A DNA stretch of 64,000 bases from Citrobacter telavivensis (lineage in GTDB: Bacteria; Pseudomonadota; Gammaproteobacteria; Enterobacterales; Enterobacteriaceae): positions 1,302,001-1,366,000 of the forward strand of contig CP045205.1 in assembly GCA_009363175.1 (NCBI GenBank), given 5' to 3'. The first letter of the stretch is position 1. Every line of letters begins with the position of its first letter. The position numbers were made by a program, and so were the translations under genes. Under the pieces are notes generated by a model. It was not told the DNA's origin. It did not search any database and worked only from the letters and a program-made list of their open reading frames with translations. Positions 40,379 to 48,986 of the stretch are shown here, one piece after another.

Positions 40379-41410
40379 TCACGCTTTTTTCGCCTGGCGG
40401 GTCATGACCGTGCGATACACTTTGAAGCGTCCGGTCTGGGCGATGACGTCGTGGAAGCCAAAGGTCTCATCCAGTATCTGCGGATACGGCAGGAAAGCGT
40501 TAGCGACAATGCGCAGTTCGCCGCCGCTGTTCAGGTGACGTACGGCACCGCGAATCAGGGTTTGCGCGGCATCCAGGCTGGTTTGCATACCGTCATGGAA
40601 CGGCGGGTTGGAGATTATCATATCAAACCGGCCCGTCACTTCGGAGAAGACGTTACTGGCGAAGACCTCGCCCTCAATGCCGTTTGCAGCCAGCGTGGCG
40701 CGACTGGCTTCAACCGCCGGCGCCGCAACGTCGCAGAGGGTTAAACGTACTTTCGGCGAATGGCTGGCAAGCGCTACGGAAAGTACGCCTGCGCCGCAGC
40801 CGACGTCCAGCACTTTCCCTTTGGTATGCGGCGTCAGGGTGGACAGCAGCAACTGACTGCCAACATCCAGACCATCGCGACTGAATACGCCCGGCAGGGT
40901 TTTTATCGTCAACCCCTCAGCGTTGTATTCGCCCCAGAATTTTTCTGCGTCAAACGTTGGCTGTTTGTCCAGACGACCATGATACAGCCCGCAGCGGCGC
41001 GCGCTGTCGATTTTGTTCAGCGAGGCATATTCGGCCAGCATTTGCTCAGCGCTGCGCACGCCGCTGCGGTTTTCGCCGACCACAAAAATGTCAGTGCCAA
41101 CGGGAAGTAGTGACAGAATATTCATCAACTGGAACTGGGCTTCCGGTTTGTTTTTCGGCCAGTAGTAGATAAAAGTGTCGCAATCGGCAACGTCTTGCGC
41201 TTGTGCAACAAGGCTAAAGCGCGCGTTGTCGCCCATCTGGCGGCTCAGCACCTGCCAGTGGTGGAACTGCTGCGTATGTACGCGGCTGGCAGCGCATTCA
41301 AAACGTGCGGGCAGGTCATCCTGCAAATCTCCGGCAAACAGAATACGGCTTTGTTCGAAATCATCACTGTGGCGCAGCAAGACTTCACTTGCCGGGGTTA
41401 AAGCAGACAT
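40379..41410 (-). CDS. rsmC: 16S rRNA m2G1207 methyltransferase RsmC
   Basis: 343 aa, as in E. coli. It is a tandem of two Rossmann methyltransferase domains: the N-terminal one is degenerate, and the C-terminal one carries the SAM-binding VLDVGCGAGVLSVALA (about residues 198-213) and the catalytic NPPFHDG (about 267-273). It methylates N2 of G1207 in the 30S subunit. Located between the tRNA-Leu cluster and holD, with which it is divergent. Confidence 0.96.
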   Translation of the reverse strand: MSALTPASEVLLRHSDDFEQSRILFAGDLQDDLPARFECAASRVHTQQFHHWQVLSRQMGDNARFSLVAQAQDVADCDTFIYYWPKNKPEAQFQLMNILSLLPVGTDIFVVGENRSGVRSAEQMLAEYASLNKIDSARRCGLYHGRLDKQPTFDAEKFWGEYNAEGLTIKTLPGVFSRDGLDVGSQLLLSTLTPHTKGKVLDVGCGAGVLSVALASHSPKVRLTLCDVAAPAVEASRATLAANGIEGEVFASNVFSEVTGRFDMIISNPPFHDGMQTSLDAAQTLIRGAVRHLNSGGELRIVANAFLPYPQILDETFGFHDVIAQTGRFKVYRTVMTRQAKKA

Positions 41411-41512
41411 GGAAAACTCCTTAATTCATACAGCGGGCGATTATAGACGTTTGATGGCGTCTATTCGACTAATTTGCTATATTTGCGCCCCTGAATACAG
41501 GAGCGATTCGCT

Positions 41513-41926
41513 ATGACAACCCGACGAGACTGGCAGTTACAGCAACTGGGCATTACCCAGTGGTCGCTGCGTCGCCCCGGCGCGTTGCAGGGAGAGATCG
41601 CGATTTCCATTCCTGCGCACGTCCGTCTGGTGATGGTAGGTGAAATACTGCCGCCGCTGACTGAACCTCTGGTAAGCGATATTCTGCGCGCGTTAACCCT
41701 GAGCCCCGATCAGGTTTTGCAGGTGACGCCGGAACGCGTTGCGATGCTGCCGCAGGGCAGCCGCTGCAACAGCTGGCGGCTGGGCACAGAAGCGCCGCTG
41801 TCACTGGAAGGTGCGCAGGTTGCAACGCCGGCTTTTGATGAATTGCGGGCAAACCCAGCGGCACGCGCCGCGCTATGGCAACAAATCTGCACACATGAAC
41901 ACGATTTCTTCCCTCAGTCAGAGTGA
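41513..41926 (+). CDS. holD: DNA polymerase III psi subunit
   Basis: 137 aa, equal to E. coli HolD. The N-terminal MTTRRDWQLQQLGITQW segment is the part that inserts into the clamp loader. Psi bridges the clamp loader (tau/gamma) to chi, which contacts SSB. Its end overlaps rimI by 32 bp, so the two genes are co-translated. Confidence 0.95.
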   Translation: MTTRRDWQLQQLGITQWSLRRPGALQGEIAISIPAHVRLVMVGEILPPLTEPLVSDILRALTLSPDQVLQVTPERVAMLPQGSRCNSWRLGTEAPLSLEGAQVATPAFDELRANPAARAALWQQICTHEHDFFPQSE

Positions 41927-42341
41927 TTTACCCGCCGCGTTTCAGATTGAAAAACGCGCCCATGCGTTTCCCTGGAGCGAACACACTTTTGCCAGTAATC
42001 AGGGGGAGCGCTATCTCAACTATCAATTGACGGTAGAAGGGAGAATGGCGGCGTTTGCGATTACGCAGGTCGTGCTGGATGAAGCTACGCTGTTCAACAT
42101 TGCCGTTGATCCCGATTTTCAGCGCCGGGGATTCGGGAAAGCGCTGCTGGAACATCTCATTGATGAGTTAGAAAAACGCGGCGTCCTGACGCTGTGGCTG
42201 GAGGTTCGCGCCTCCAACGTTGCCGCCATCGCATTGTATGAAAGCCTGGGCTTTAACGAGGCAACGATTCGCCGCAATTATTATCCGACCGCTGACGGTC
42301 GTGAGGACGCCATCATAATGGCACTGCCAATCAGTATGTAA
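41895..42341 (+). CDS. rimI: Ribosomal protein S18 N-alpha-acetyltransferase RimI
   Basis: 148 aa from ATG 41895, giving the E. coli length; a much longer in-frame start would run through holD. GNAT motifs: NIAVDPDFQRRGFGKALLEHL (acetyl-CoA loop) and the C-terminal ALYESLGFNEATIRRNYYP. It acetylates the N-terminal Ala of ribosomal protein S18. Follows holD with overlap and precedes yjjG by 14 bp. Confidence 0.96.
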   Translation: MNTISSLSQSDLPAAFQIEKRAHAFPWSEHTFASNQGERYLNYQLTVEGRMAAFAITQVVLDEATLFNIAVDPDFQRRGFGKALLEHLIDELEKRGVLTLWLEVRASNVAAIALYESLGFNEATIRRNYYPTADGREDAIIMALPISM

Positions 42342-42355
42342 AAGAAGGTGTAATG

Positions 42356-43033
42356 ATGAAGTGGGACTGGATTTTCTTTGATGCCGACGAAACGCTGTTC
42401 ACATTTGACTCGTTTACTGGCTTACAGCGGATGTTTCTCGATTACAGCATCACCTTTACCGCTGAAGATTTTCAGGACTACCAGGCCGTGAATAAACCGC
42501 TGTGGGTGGATTATCAGAACGGCGCGATCACGTCATTACAGCTTCAGCATGCCCGCTTCCAGAGCTGGGCTGAACGGTTAAAGGTCGAGCCCGGCTCGCT
42601 GAATGATGCCTTTATGAATGCGATGGCTGAAATTTGCGCGCCGCTGCCGGGAGCCGTTTCGCTGCTCAATGCGATTCGCGGCAAAGCCAAAATAGGCATT
42701 ATTACCAATGGGTTCACCTCTTTACAGCAGATCCGCCTGGAACGTACAGGACTTCGCGACTACTTTGATTTGCTGGTCATTTCCGAAGAAGTTGGCGTGG
42801 CAAAGCCGGATCCGAAGATTTTTGATTACGCCCTGGCGCAGGCGGGCAATCCCGATCGCGCTCGGGTGCTGATGGTGGGGGATACCGCTGCGTCCGATAT
42901 TCTCGGCGGCATCAACGCCGGGCTTTCTACCTGCTGGCTGAATGCGCATCATCGTGAGCAGCCGGAAGGCATCAAGCCGACGTGGACCGTATCGTCATTA
43001 CACGAACTGGAGCAACTCCTGTGTAAACACTGA
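42356..43033 (+). CDS. yjjG: House-cleaning nucleotidase YjjG (HAD family)
   Basis: 225 aa. HAD motif I FFDADET (Asp9/Asp11), motif II ITNGF, motif III Lys in VAKPDPKIFDYAL, and motif IV GDTAASDILGG are complete. YjjG is a pyrimidine 5'-nucleotidase that removes non-canonical nucleoside monophosphates. It follows rimI by 14 bp. Of two adjacent ATG codons the second gives the known protein. Confidence 0.95.
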   Translation: MKWDWIFFDADETLFTFDSFTGLQRMFLDYSITFTAEDFQDYQAVNKPLWVDYQNGAITSLQLQHARFQSWAERLKVEPGSLNDAFMNAMAEICAPLPGAVSLLNAIRGKAKIGIITNGFTSLQQIRLERTGLRDYFDLLVISEEVGVAKPDPKIFDYALAQAGNPDRARVLMVGDTAASDILGGINAGLSTCWLNAHHREQPEGIKPTWTVSSLHELEQLLCKH

Positions 43034-43125
43034 TTGCCTCCCCCCCGCTGATGGGTAAAATAGCCGCAATTTTTCGTATTCAACATGCGCGGTGCGACAC
43101 CGCGTTTACTCAAGAAGAATGAACT

Positions 43126-44715
43126 ATGACGTTGTCTCCTTATTTGCAGGAGGTGGCCAAGCGCCGCACTTTTGCCATTATTTCTCACCCGGATGCCGGT
43201 AAAACGACCATCACAGAGAAGGTGTTGCTGTTCGGACAGGCGATCCAGACTGCCGGTACGGTAAAAGGCCGTGGTTCCAGTCAGCATGCGAAATCGGACT
43301 GGATGGAAATGGAAAAGCAGCGTGGGATCTCCATTACCACCTCCGTCATGCAGTTTCCGTATCATAACTGTCTGGTCAACCTGCTGGACACCCCGGGGCA
43401 CGAAGACTTCTCCGAAGATACCTATCGTACTTTGACGGCGGTGGACTGCTGCCTGATGGTGATCGACGCTGCAAAAGGCGTCGAGGATCGTACCCGTAAA
43501 CTGATGGAAGTCACCCGTCTGCGCGATACGCCGATCCTGACCTTTATGAACAAACTCGACCGCGATATCCGTGACCCGATGGAGTTGCTGGACGAAGTAG
43601 AGAACGAACTGAAAATCGGCTGTGCGCCGATCACCTGGCCGATTGGCTGCGGTAAGTTGTTCAAAGGGGTTTATCACCTTTATAAAGATGAAACCTATCT
43701 GTATCAGACGGGTAAAGGTCATACCATCCAGGAAGTACGCATTGTTAAAGGTTTGGATAACCCGGCTCTCGACGCGGCCGTTGGGGAAGACTTAGCGCAG
43801 CAACTGCGCGACGAACTGGAACTGGTGAAGGGCGCCTCTAACGAGTTTGATAAAGAACTGTTCCTGGCGGGCGAAATTACCCCGGTCTTCTTTGGTACCG
43901 CGCTGGGTAACTTCGGCGTTGATCACATGCTGGACGGTTTGGTGGAGTGGGCGCCAGCGCCAATGCCGCGCAAGACTGATACTCGCGTGGTGGAAGCGGA
44001 AGAAGAGAAGTTCACCGGCTTCGTCTTTAAAATTCAGGCCAACATGGATCCGAAACACCGTGACCGCGTGGCATTTATGCGCGTCGTTTCCGGTAAGTAC
44101 GAAAAAGGCATGAAGCTGCGTCAGGTCCGTATTGGCAAAGACGTGGTGATCTCTGATGCGCTGACCTTTATGGCTGGTGACCGTTCGCATGTGGAAGAGG
44201 CTTATCCGGGTGATATTCTCGGTCTGCACAACCACGGTACTATCCAGATTGGCGATACGTTCACTCAGGGTGAAATGATGAAGTTCACCGGTATTCCGAA
44301 CTTCGCGCCGGAACTGTTCCGTCGTATTCGCCTGAAAGATCCGCTGAAGCAGAAACAGTTGCTGAAAGGTCTGGTCCAGCTCTCCGAAGAGGGCGCGGTG
44401 CAGGTCTTCCGCCCAATCGCCAACAACGATCTGATCGTGGGCGCGGTCGGTGTACTGCAGTTCGACGTGGTGGTTGCCCGTCTGAAGAGCGAATACAACG
44501 TTGAGGCCATTTATGAGTCCGTCAACGTGGCGACCGCTCGCTGGGTGGAATGTGCTGACGCGAAGAAATTCGAAGAGTTTAAACGTAAGAACGAAGTTCA
44601 ACTGGCGCTCGATGGCGGCGATAACCTGACCTACATCGCACCAACGATGGTGAACCTTAATCTGACGCAAGAGCGTTATCCTGACGTTCAGTTCCGCAAG
44701 ACGCGCGAACACTAA
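43126..44715 (+). CDS. prfC: Peptide chain release factor 3
   Basis: 529 aa, as in E. coli. Translational GTPase: G1 SHPDAGKTT (about residues 20-28), G3 DTPGHEDF (about 89-96), G4 NKLDRD (about 143-148), then domains II and III. RF3 removes RF1/RF2 from the ribosome after peptide release and helps quality control. Preceded by a 92-bp gap after yjjG and followed by a terminator-like hairpin. Confidence 0.97.
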   Translation: MTLSPYLQEVAKRRTFAIISHPDAGKTTITEKVLLFGQAIQTAGTVKGRGSSQHAKSDWMEMEKQRGISITTSVMQFPYHNCLVNLLDTPGHEDFSEDTYRTLTAVDCCLMVIDAAKGVEDRTRKLMEVTRLRDTPILTFMNKLDRDIRDPMELLDEVENELKIGCAPITWPIGCGKLFKGVYHLYKDETYLYQTGKGHTIQEVRIVKGLDNPALDAAVGEDLAQQLRDELELVKGASNEFDKELFLAGEITPVFFGTALGNFGVDHMLDGLVEWAPAPMPRKTDTRVVEAEEEKFTGFVFKIQANMDPKHRDRVAFMRVVSGKYEKGMKLRQVRIGKDVVISDALTFMAGDRSHVEEAYPGDILGLHNHGTIQIGDTFTQGEMMKFTGIPNFAPELFRRIRLKDPLKQKQLLKGLVQLSEEGAVQVFRPIANNDLIVGAVGVLQFDVVVARLKSEYNVEAIYESVNVATARWVECADAKKFEEFKRKNEVQLALDGGDNLTYIAPTMVNLNLTQERYPDVQFRKTREH

Positions 44716-44724
44716 TCCCCCCTT

Positions 44725-44757
44725 CAGGGCGTGGCAGCCGCTGCGCCCTGCGACTTT
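44725..44757 (+). terminator. Terminator after prfC
   Basis: CAGGGCG / CGCCCTG stem around a GC-rich loop that pairs further, followed by GCGACTTTT, 9 bp after the prfC stop. Confidence 0.6.
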
Positions 44758-45122
44758 TCCTGCCTTATTAGCCCGTTGCGGAATGTTCTTAAATCCCTCT
44801 GTTTTGCTTATGACTGCCTGTTTTTTGCGCAGTTCGCCGCGCTTTTTCAAAATTGTGATCTATATTTAACAAAGTGATGACATAAATATTGGCTTTAAAT
44901 ACCGTTCAATGCGTGAATCTAAGTGCTTAAAGCTAATGTCTATTGTAGTCACGATATTAATAACTGACTCAGAGAGCCACCTGTCAGCGCATCATCATCA
45001 CCTTTTGTGATTGTGACCGCTGCCATTGACTTCTGAGCTGGGTGAATTTTTCACCACATTCAGCAATGCAACCTTATGTTGCCTGAGCTCAAATTATGAG
45101 CAAACCATACAGGAATTAATCG
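44758..45122 (+). promoter_or_regulatory. Long osmY leader and promoter region
   Basis: No gene is visible in this 365-bp stretch. A CTATATT hexamer context at 44860-44866 (GATCTATATTTAAC) resembles the extended -10 of the sigma-S promoter of osmY in E. coli, which starts about 250 bp ahead of the gene. The rest would be a long 5' untranslated leader. This stretch is the only gap over 300 bp in the window. Confidence 0.5.
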
Positions 45123-45740
45123 ATGATTATGACAAGACTGAAGATTTCTAAAACTCTGCTGGCCGTGATGTTGACCTCCGCTGTGGCAACGGGTTCTGCG
45201 TATGCAGAAAACACCACAATGGATAAAGCGCAATCCGGTGTAGAAAGCGCAGGGCAGAAAGTCGATAGCTCTATGAATAAAGTCGGTAATTTCATGGATG
45301 ACAGCGCCATTACCGCGAAAGTGAAAGCGGCACTGGTGGATCATGAAAGCATTAAGAGCACCGATATTTCCGTCAAAACCGATCAGAAAGTGGTGACGCT
45401 GAGCGGCTTCGTTGAAAGCCAGGCGCAGGCGGAAGAGGCCGTGAATGTAGCGAAAGGCGTTGAAGGCGTCACTTCCGTCAGCGACAAACTCCACGTTCGC
45501 GACAGCAAATCAGACTCCGTGAAAGGCTATGCCGGCGATACGGCAACGACCAGCGAGATTAAAGCGAAACTGCTGGCGGATGACATCGTTCCTTCCCGCA
45601 AAGTGAAAGTTGAAACGACCGATGGCGTGGTCCAACTTTCCGGCACCGTTGATTCTCAGGCGCAAATTGAGCGTGCTGAGAGCATTGCAAAAGCCGTTGA
45701 TGGCGTAAAAAGCGTCAAAAACGATCTGAAAGCGCAGTAA
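45123..45740 (+). CDS. osmY: Periplasmic chaperone OsmY
   Basis: 205 aa (E. coli 201). A signal peptide of about 28 residues ends SAYA-EN. Two BON domains follow (about residues 58-125 and 138-205), each with an SGxVxSQAQ motif. OsmY is a sigma-S-dependent periplasmic chaperone induced by osmotic stress and in stationary phase. Compared with K-12 there is a short extra stretch after the signal peptide (TTMDKAQSGVE), a small lineage marker. Confidence 0.95.
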   Translation: MIMTRLKISKTLLAVMLTSAVATGSAYAENTTMDKAQSGVESAGQKVDSSMNKVGNFMDDSAITAKVKAALVDHESIKSTDISVKTDQKVVTLSGFVESQAQAEEAVNVAKGVEGVTSVSDKLHVRDSKSDSVKGYAGDTATTSEIKAKLLADDIVPSRKVKVETTDGVVQLSGTVDSQAQIERAESIAKAVDGVKSVKNDLKAQ

Positions 45741-45865
45741 GTCTTCGTTTTCTCCTCCGACCTGGGTCGGAGGACGTCATGGGCACGACACAAACAATAG
45801 CGTGAATGAGTGGCCTGAGCGCTCATATCAAGCGGTCGATATTAACTATGGTAAAGGAGAAGCGT

Positions 45866-46027
45866 ATGTTTCGTTGGGGCATTATATTTCTGGTTATCGC
45901 GTTAATTGCCGCCGCTTTGGGATTTGGTGGACTGGCCGGCACCGCAGCGGGTGCGGCGAAAATTGTCTTCGTTGTCGGGATTATTCTCTTCCTGGTCAGC
46001 CTGTTTACAGGGCGTAAGCGGCCCTAG
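45866..46027 (+). CDS. ytjA: DUF1328 small membrane protein YtjA
   Basis: 53 aa with ribosome site AAAGGAGAAG before ATG 45866. Two hydrophobic helices: FRWGIIFLVIALIAAALGF and AAKIVFVVGIILFLVSLF, joined by GGLAGTAAGA, ending in GRKRP. It is a small inner-membrane protein of unknown role, next to osmY as in E. coli. A strong terminator follows. Confidence 0.9.
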   Translation: MFRWGIIFLVIALIAAALGFGGLAGTAAGAAKIVFVVGIILFLVSLFTGRKRP

Positions 46028-46056
46028 CGCCTAAACCACACCATGATTCTGTTGTT

Positions 46057-46090
46057 AAGCCAGTCCGGTGGACTGGCTTTTTCGGTTTTA
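46057..46090 (+). terminator. Rho-independent terminator after ytjA
   Basis: AAGCCAGTCC-GGT-GGACTGGCTT, a 10-bp perfect stem with a 3-nt loop, runs into TTTTTCGGTTTT. It is among the clearest terminators in the window. Confidence 0.92.
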
Positions 46091-46148
46091 GCCGCCGCCT
46101 ATTTGCGTTACTTTGGCACTTTACACAATAAAAAACAGGAAGGCAGAG

Positions 46149-47222
46149 GTGGGGCAGCGTATACCCGTCACGCTCGGCAATATTGCGCCGTTGTCATTAA
46201 GAACGTTTAAACCGGGTCGCCTGGCGTTGGTCTGCGAGGGGGGCGGGCAGCGTGGCATCTTTACCGCAGGTGTACTGGATGAGTTCATGCGCGCGCAGTT
46301 TAATCCGTTCGATCTCTATTACGGCACTTCAGCGGGGGCGCAAAATTTGTCGGCCTATCTGTGCAACCAGCCCGGCTATGGGCGCAAAGTCATCATGCGC
46401 TATACCACCAAACGTGAATTCTTTGACCCGGTACGCTTTGTGCGTGGCGGGAATCTGATCGATCTCGACTGGCTGGTGGAGTCCACGGCGACTCAGATGC
46501 CATTGCAGATGGATACCGCCTCGCGCCTGTTCGAAACGGGGAAATCGTTCTACATGTGCGCCTGTCGGGGTGATGACTACACGCCGAACTATTTCTCTCC
46601 CAACAATCAAAACTGGCTCGATCTGATCCGGGCGTCCAGTGCGATCCCGGGGTTCTATCGTAGCGGCGTGTCGCTGGAGGGGATCAATTATCTCGATGGC
46701 GGGATCAGCGATGCAATTCCGGTTCGCGAGGCCGTGAAGCAGGGGGCGAAAACGCTGGTGGTGATCCGCACGGTGCCTTCGCAAATGTATTACACCCCGC
46801 AGTGGTTCAAGCGGATGGAGCGCTGGTTGGGCGAAAGCAGCCTGCAGCCGCTGGTCAATCTGGTCCAGCACCACGAAGCCAGTTATACGGAAATTCAGCG
46901 ATTCATTGAAAAACCACCGGGCAAGCTGAAGATCTTTGAAATTTACCCGCCGAAACCGCTGAAAAGTATGGCGCTGGGAAGTCGTATTCCGGCGCTGCGG
47001 GAAGACTATAAAATTGGACGACTGTGCGGGCGCTACTTCCTGGCGACCGTGGGAAAACTGCTGGCAGCTGAGCCGCCGTTATCGCGCCACCTGCTGCCGA
47101 CCGTCACGCCGACGCCGGTGGTGGTTCCGCCGGCACCGGTCGCCAACGATGCCCATGTGGCGGCGCTGAGCGATGCGCCGCAGGCTAACGATACGACATT
47201 CAGTAATGAGGATCTGGCGTGA
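46149..47222 (+). CDS. yjjU: Patatin-like phospholipase YjjU
   Basis: 357 aa starting at GTG 46149, which follows CAGGAAGG and gives the E. coli N-terminus (MGQRIPVTLG). Patatin domain: oxyanion loop EGGGQRG (about residues 27-33), nucleophile Ser in GTSAG (about 60-64), and the catalytic Asp in DGG (about 184-186). Such enzymes hydrolyse acyl esters; the natural lipid is unknown. It overlaps the next gene by 4 bp (GTGA). Confidence 0.94.
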   Translation: MGQRIPVTLGNIAPLSLRTFKPGRLALVCEGGGQRGIFTAGVLDEFMRAQFNPFDLYYGTSAGAQNLSAYLCNQPGYGRKVIMRYTTKREFFDPVRFVRGGNLIDLDWLVESTATQMPLQMDTASRLFETGKSFYMCACRGDDYTPNYFSPNNQNWLDLIRASSAIPGFYRSGVSLEGINYLDGGISDAIPVREAVKQGAKTLVVIRTVPSQMYYTPQWFKRMERWLGESSLQPLVNLVQHHEASYTEIQRFIEKPPGKLKIFEIYPPKPLKSMALGSRIPALREDYKIGRLCGRYFLATVGKLLAAEPPLSRHLLPTVTPTPVVVPPAPVANDAHVAALSDAPQANDTTFSNEDLA

Positions 47223-47995
47223 GTTTTCGCTTTATCGACACCCACTGTCACTTTGACTTCCCTCCTTTCACGGGGGATGAAGCCCACAGCCTGCAACTCG
47301 CCGGCGAAGCGGGCGTTGAGAAGATCATTATTCCGGCCACCGCAGCGGAAAACTTTGCCCGCGTGCGGGCGCTGGCGGAACGTTTTTCCCCGCTGTATGC
47401 CGCACTGGGACTGCATCCCATTGTGATTGAGCAACATACTGATGAGGATCTTGCGCGTCTGCAACATGCGCTGGAGACGCGTCCGGCAAAGGTGATTGCT
47501 ATTGGTGAGATCGGTCTGGATCTGTATCGCGACGATCCGCAGTTCGCGAAGCAGGAACGGTTTCTGGAAGCACAGCTGCAACTGGCCAGACGCTACGATT
47601 TACCCGTAATCCTGCATTCCCGGCGCACGCATGACAGGCTGGCTATGCATCTTAAGCGTCAGGATCTGCCGCGAACCGGCGTAGTGCACGGTTTCGCTGG
47701 TAGCCTGCAGCAGGCGGAGCGTTTTGTGCAACTGGGCTATAAGATTGGGGTGGGTGGAACGATCACCTATCCGCGCGCCAGTAAAACCCGCGATGTGATG
47801 GCGCGACTGCCGCTGGAGGCGCTACTGCTGGAGACCGACGCGCCGGATATGCCGCTGAATGGTTTTCAGGGGCAGCCTAATCGTCCGGAGCAGGTGGCGA
47901 GAGTGTTCGGGGTGTTGTGCGAATTACGTCCGGAACCCGCAGAGCTGATTGCTGACGCGCTGTATCGCAATACGACCACATTGTTTGATGTATAA
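47219..47995 (+). CDS. yjjV: TatD-family metal-dependent hydrolase YjjV
   Basis: 258 aa starting at GTG 47219 inside the yjjU stop (GTGA overlap). TatD metal site: DTHCHFD near the N-terminus, GEIGLDLYRD (about residues 98-107), HSRRTHDR (about 137), HGFAGS (about 160), and the late DAPDMP. Family members are deoxyribonucleases or esterases; the in vivo role of YjjV is uncertain. A REP pair follows and separates it from the converging yjjW. Confidence 0.94.
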   Translation: MSFRFIDTHCHFDFPPFTGDEAHSLQLAGEAGVEKIIIPATAAENFARVRALAERFSPLYAALGLHPIVIEQHTDEDLARLQHALETRPAKVIAIGEIGLDLYRDDPQFAKQERFLEAQLQLARRYDLPVILHSRRTHDRLAMHLKRQDLPRTGVVHGFAGSLQQAERFVQLGYKIGVGGTITYPRASKTRDVMARLPLEALLLETDAPDMPLNGFQGQPNRPEQVARVFGVLCELRPEPAELIADALYRNTTTLFDV

Positions 47996-48035
47996 GCGAT
48001 CATACGATTGATTGGCCCACCATCCAGTAGTTGCA

Positions 48036-48120
48036 TGCCTGATGGCGCTTCGCTTATCAGGCCTACGGTCGGCATATGTAGCTTTTGTAGGCCGGATAAG
48101 GCGTCAGCCGCCATCCGGCA
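48036..48120. repeat. REP doublet between yjjV and yjjW
   Basis: GCCTGATGGCGCTTCGC...CTTATCAGGCCTAC and GTAGGCCGGATAAGGCG...CCGCCATCCGGC lie as inverted units between the 3' ends of two convergent genes. Confidence 0.85.
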
Positions 48121-48122
48121 GG

Positions 48123-48986
48123 TCATAAATACAACGCCGGAAAGATCAGATTATCCACGCCGCGTTGCTGTAATGCCGTTGCCAGTTGCTGCACGTCGTT
48201 TGGTGTAGCGCTCGCCCATTCACTCGCTTCTCCAAAGACCCCATGCGCATGAAACGCATTTAACCGCACTGGCACATTGCCCAATTGCGAAATAAAGACC
48301 GCAAGCGAATCAATGTGCTGTAAATAATCCACCTGTCCAGGAATCACCAGCAGACGCAGTTCCGCCAGTTTTCCCCGCTGTGTCAGCAGCGTAATGCTGC
48401 GCTTGATCTGCGCGTTATTCCGACCGGTGAGGGCAATGTGGCGTGCGCTATCCCAGGCTTTGAGATCGAGCATCGCGCCATCGCAAACCGGCAGCAATTT
48501 CTCCCAGCCGGTTTCGCTCAACAATCCATTGCTGTCGACCAGACAGGTAAGTGACTGTAGCTGCGGATCGGCCTTAATCGCCGTAAATAAATCCACAACG
48601 AAAGGCAGTTGCGTCGTGGCTTCGCCGCCGCTGACGGTGATCCCCTCAATGAACAGTGAAGCTTTGCGGATCTGGCGCAGCACGTCGTCAATGCTCATCG
48701 TCTGTGCCATCGGCGTCGCCTGTTGCGGGCACATTTGCAAACAGGTGTCACACTGTTCGCAAACCTCTGCCTGCCAGACAACGTTACCGGCATTGAAGCT
48801 CAGCGCCTGATGCGGACACTGCGGGACGCACTCACCGCAGTCATTGCAGCGTCCCATCGTCCACGGGTTGTGGCAATTCTTACAGCGCAGATTACACCCT
48901 TGCAGAAACAGGGCCAGACGACTACCCGGCCCGTCCACGCAGGAGAAAGGAATAACCTTACTAACGAAAGCGCATCTGCTGTTCAT
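48123..48986 (-). CDS. yjjW: Glycyl-radical enzyme activating protein YjjW
   Basis: 287 aa. Radical SAM cluster CNLRCKNC (about residues 31-38), then two ferredoxin-like CxxCxxCxxxCP sets (CNDCGECVPQCP and CEQCDTCLQMCP) as in other glycyl-radical activases. It would produce the glycyl radical on YjjI, encoded just upstream with a 26-bp overlap. Matches E. coli YjjW. The enzyme it serves has no established substrate. Confidence 0.93.
   Translation of the reverse strand: MNSRCAFVSKVIPFSCVDGPGSRLALFLQGCNLRCKNCHNPWTMGRCNDCGECVPQCPHQALSFNAGNVVWQAEVCEQCDTCLQMCPQQATPMAQTMSIDDVLRQIRKASLFIEGITVSGGEATTQLPFVVDLFTAIKADPQLQSLTCLVDSNGLLSETGWEKLLPVCDGAMLDLKAWDSARHIALTGRNNAQIKRSITLLTQRGKLAELRLLVIPGQVDYLQHIDSLAVFISQLGNVPVRLNAFHAHGVFGEASEWASATPNDVQQLATALQQRGVDNLIFPALYL

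Noticed and set aside
43792..44850. Open frame of 352 codons on the minus strand within prfC
   Set aside because: Antisense to prfC, no ribosome site and no recognisable domain; a codon-bias shadow.
45753..45774. Perfect 10-bp hairpin after osmY as an intrinsic terminator
   Set aside because: The two-base loop and the lack of a following T run make it doubtful, so it was not listed as a terminator; partial termination before ytjA remains possible.
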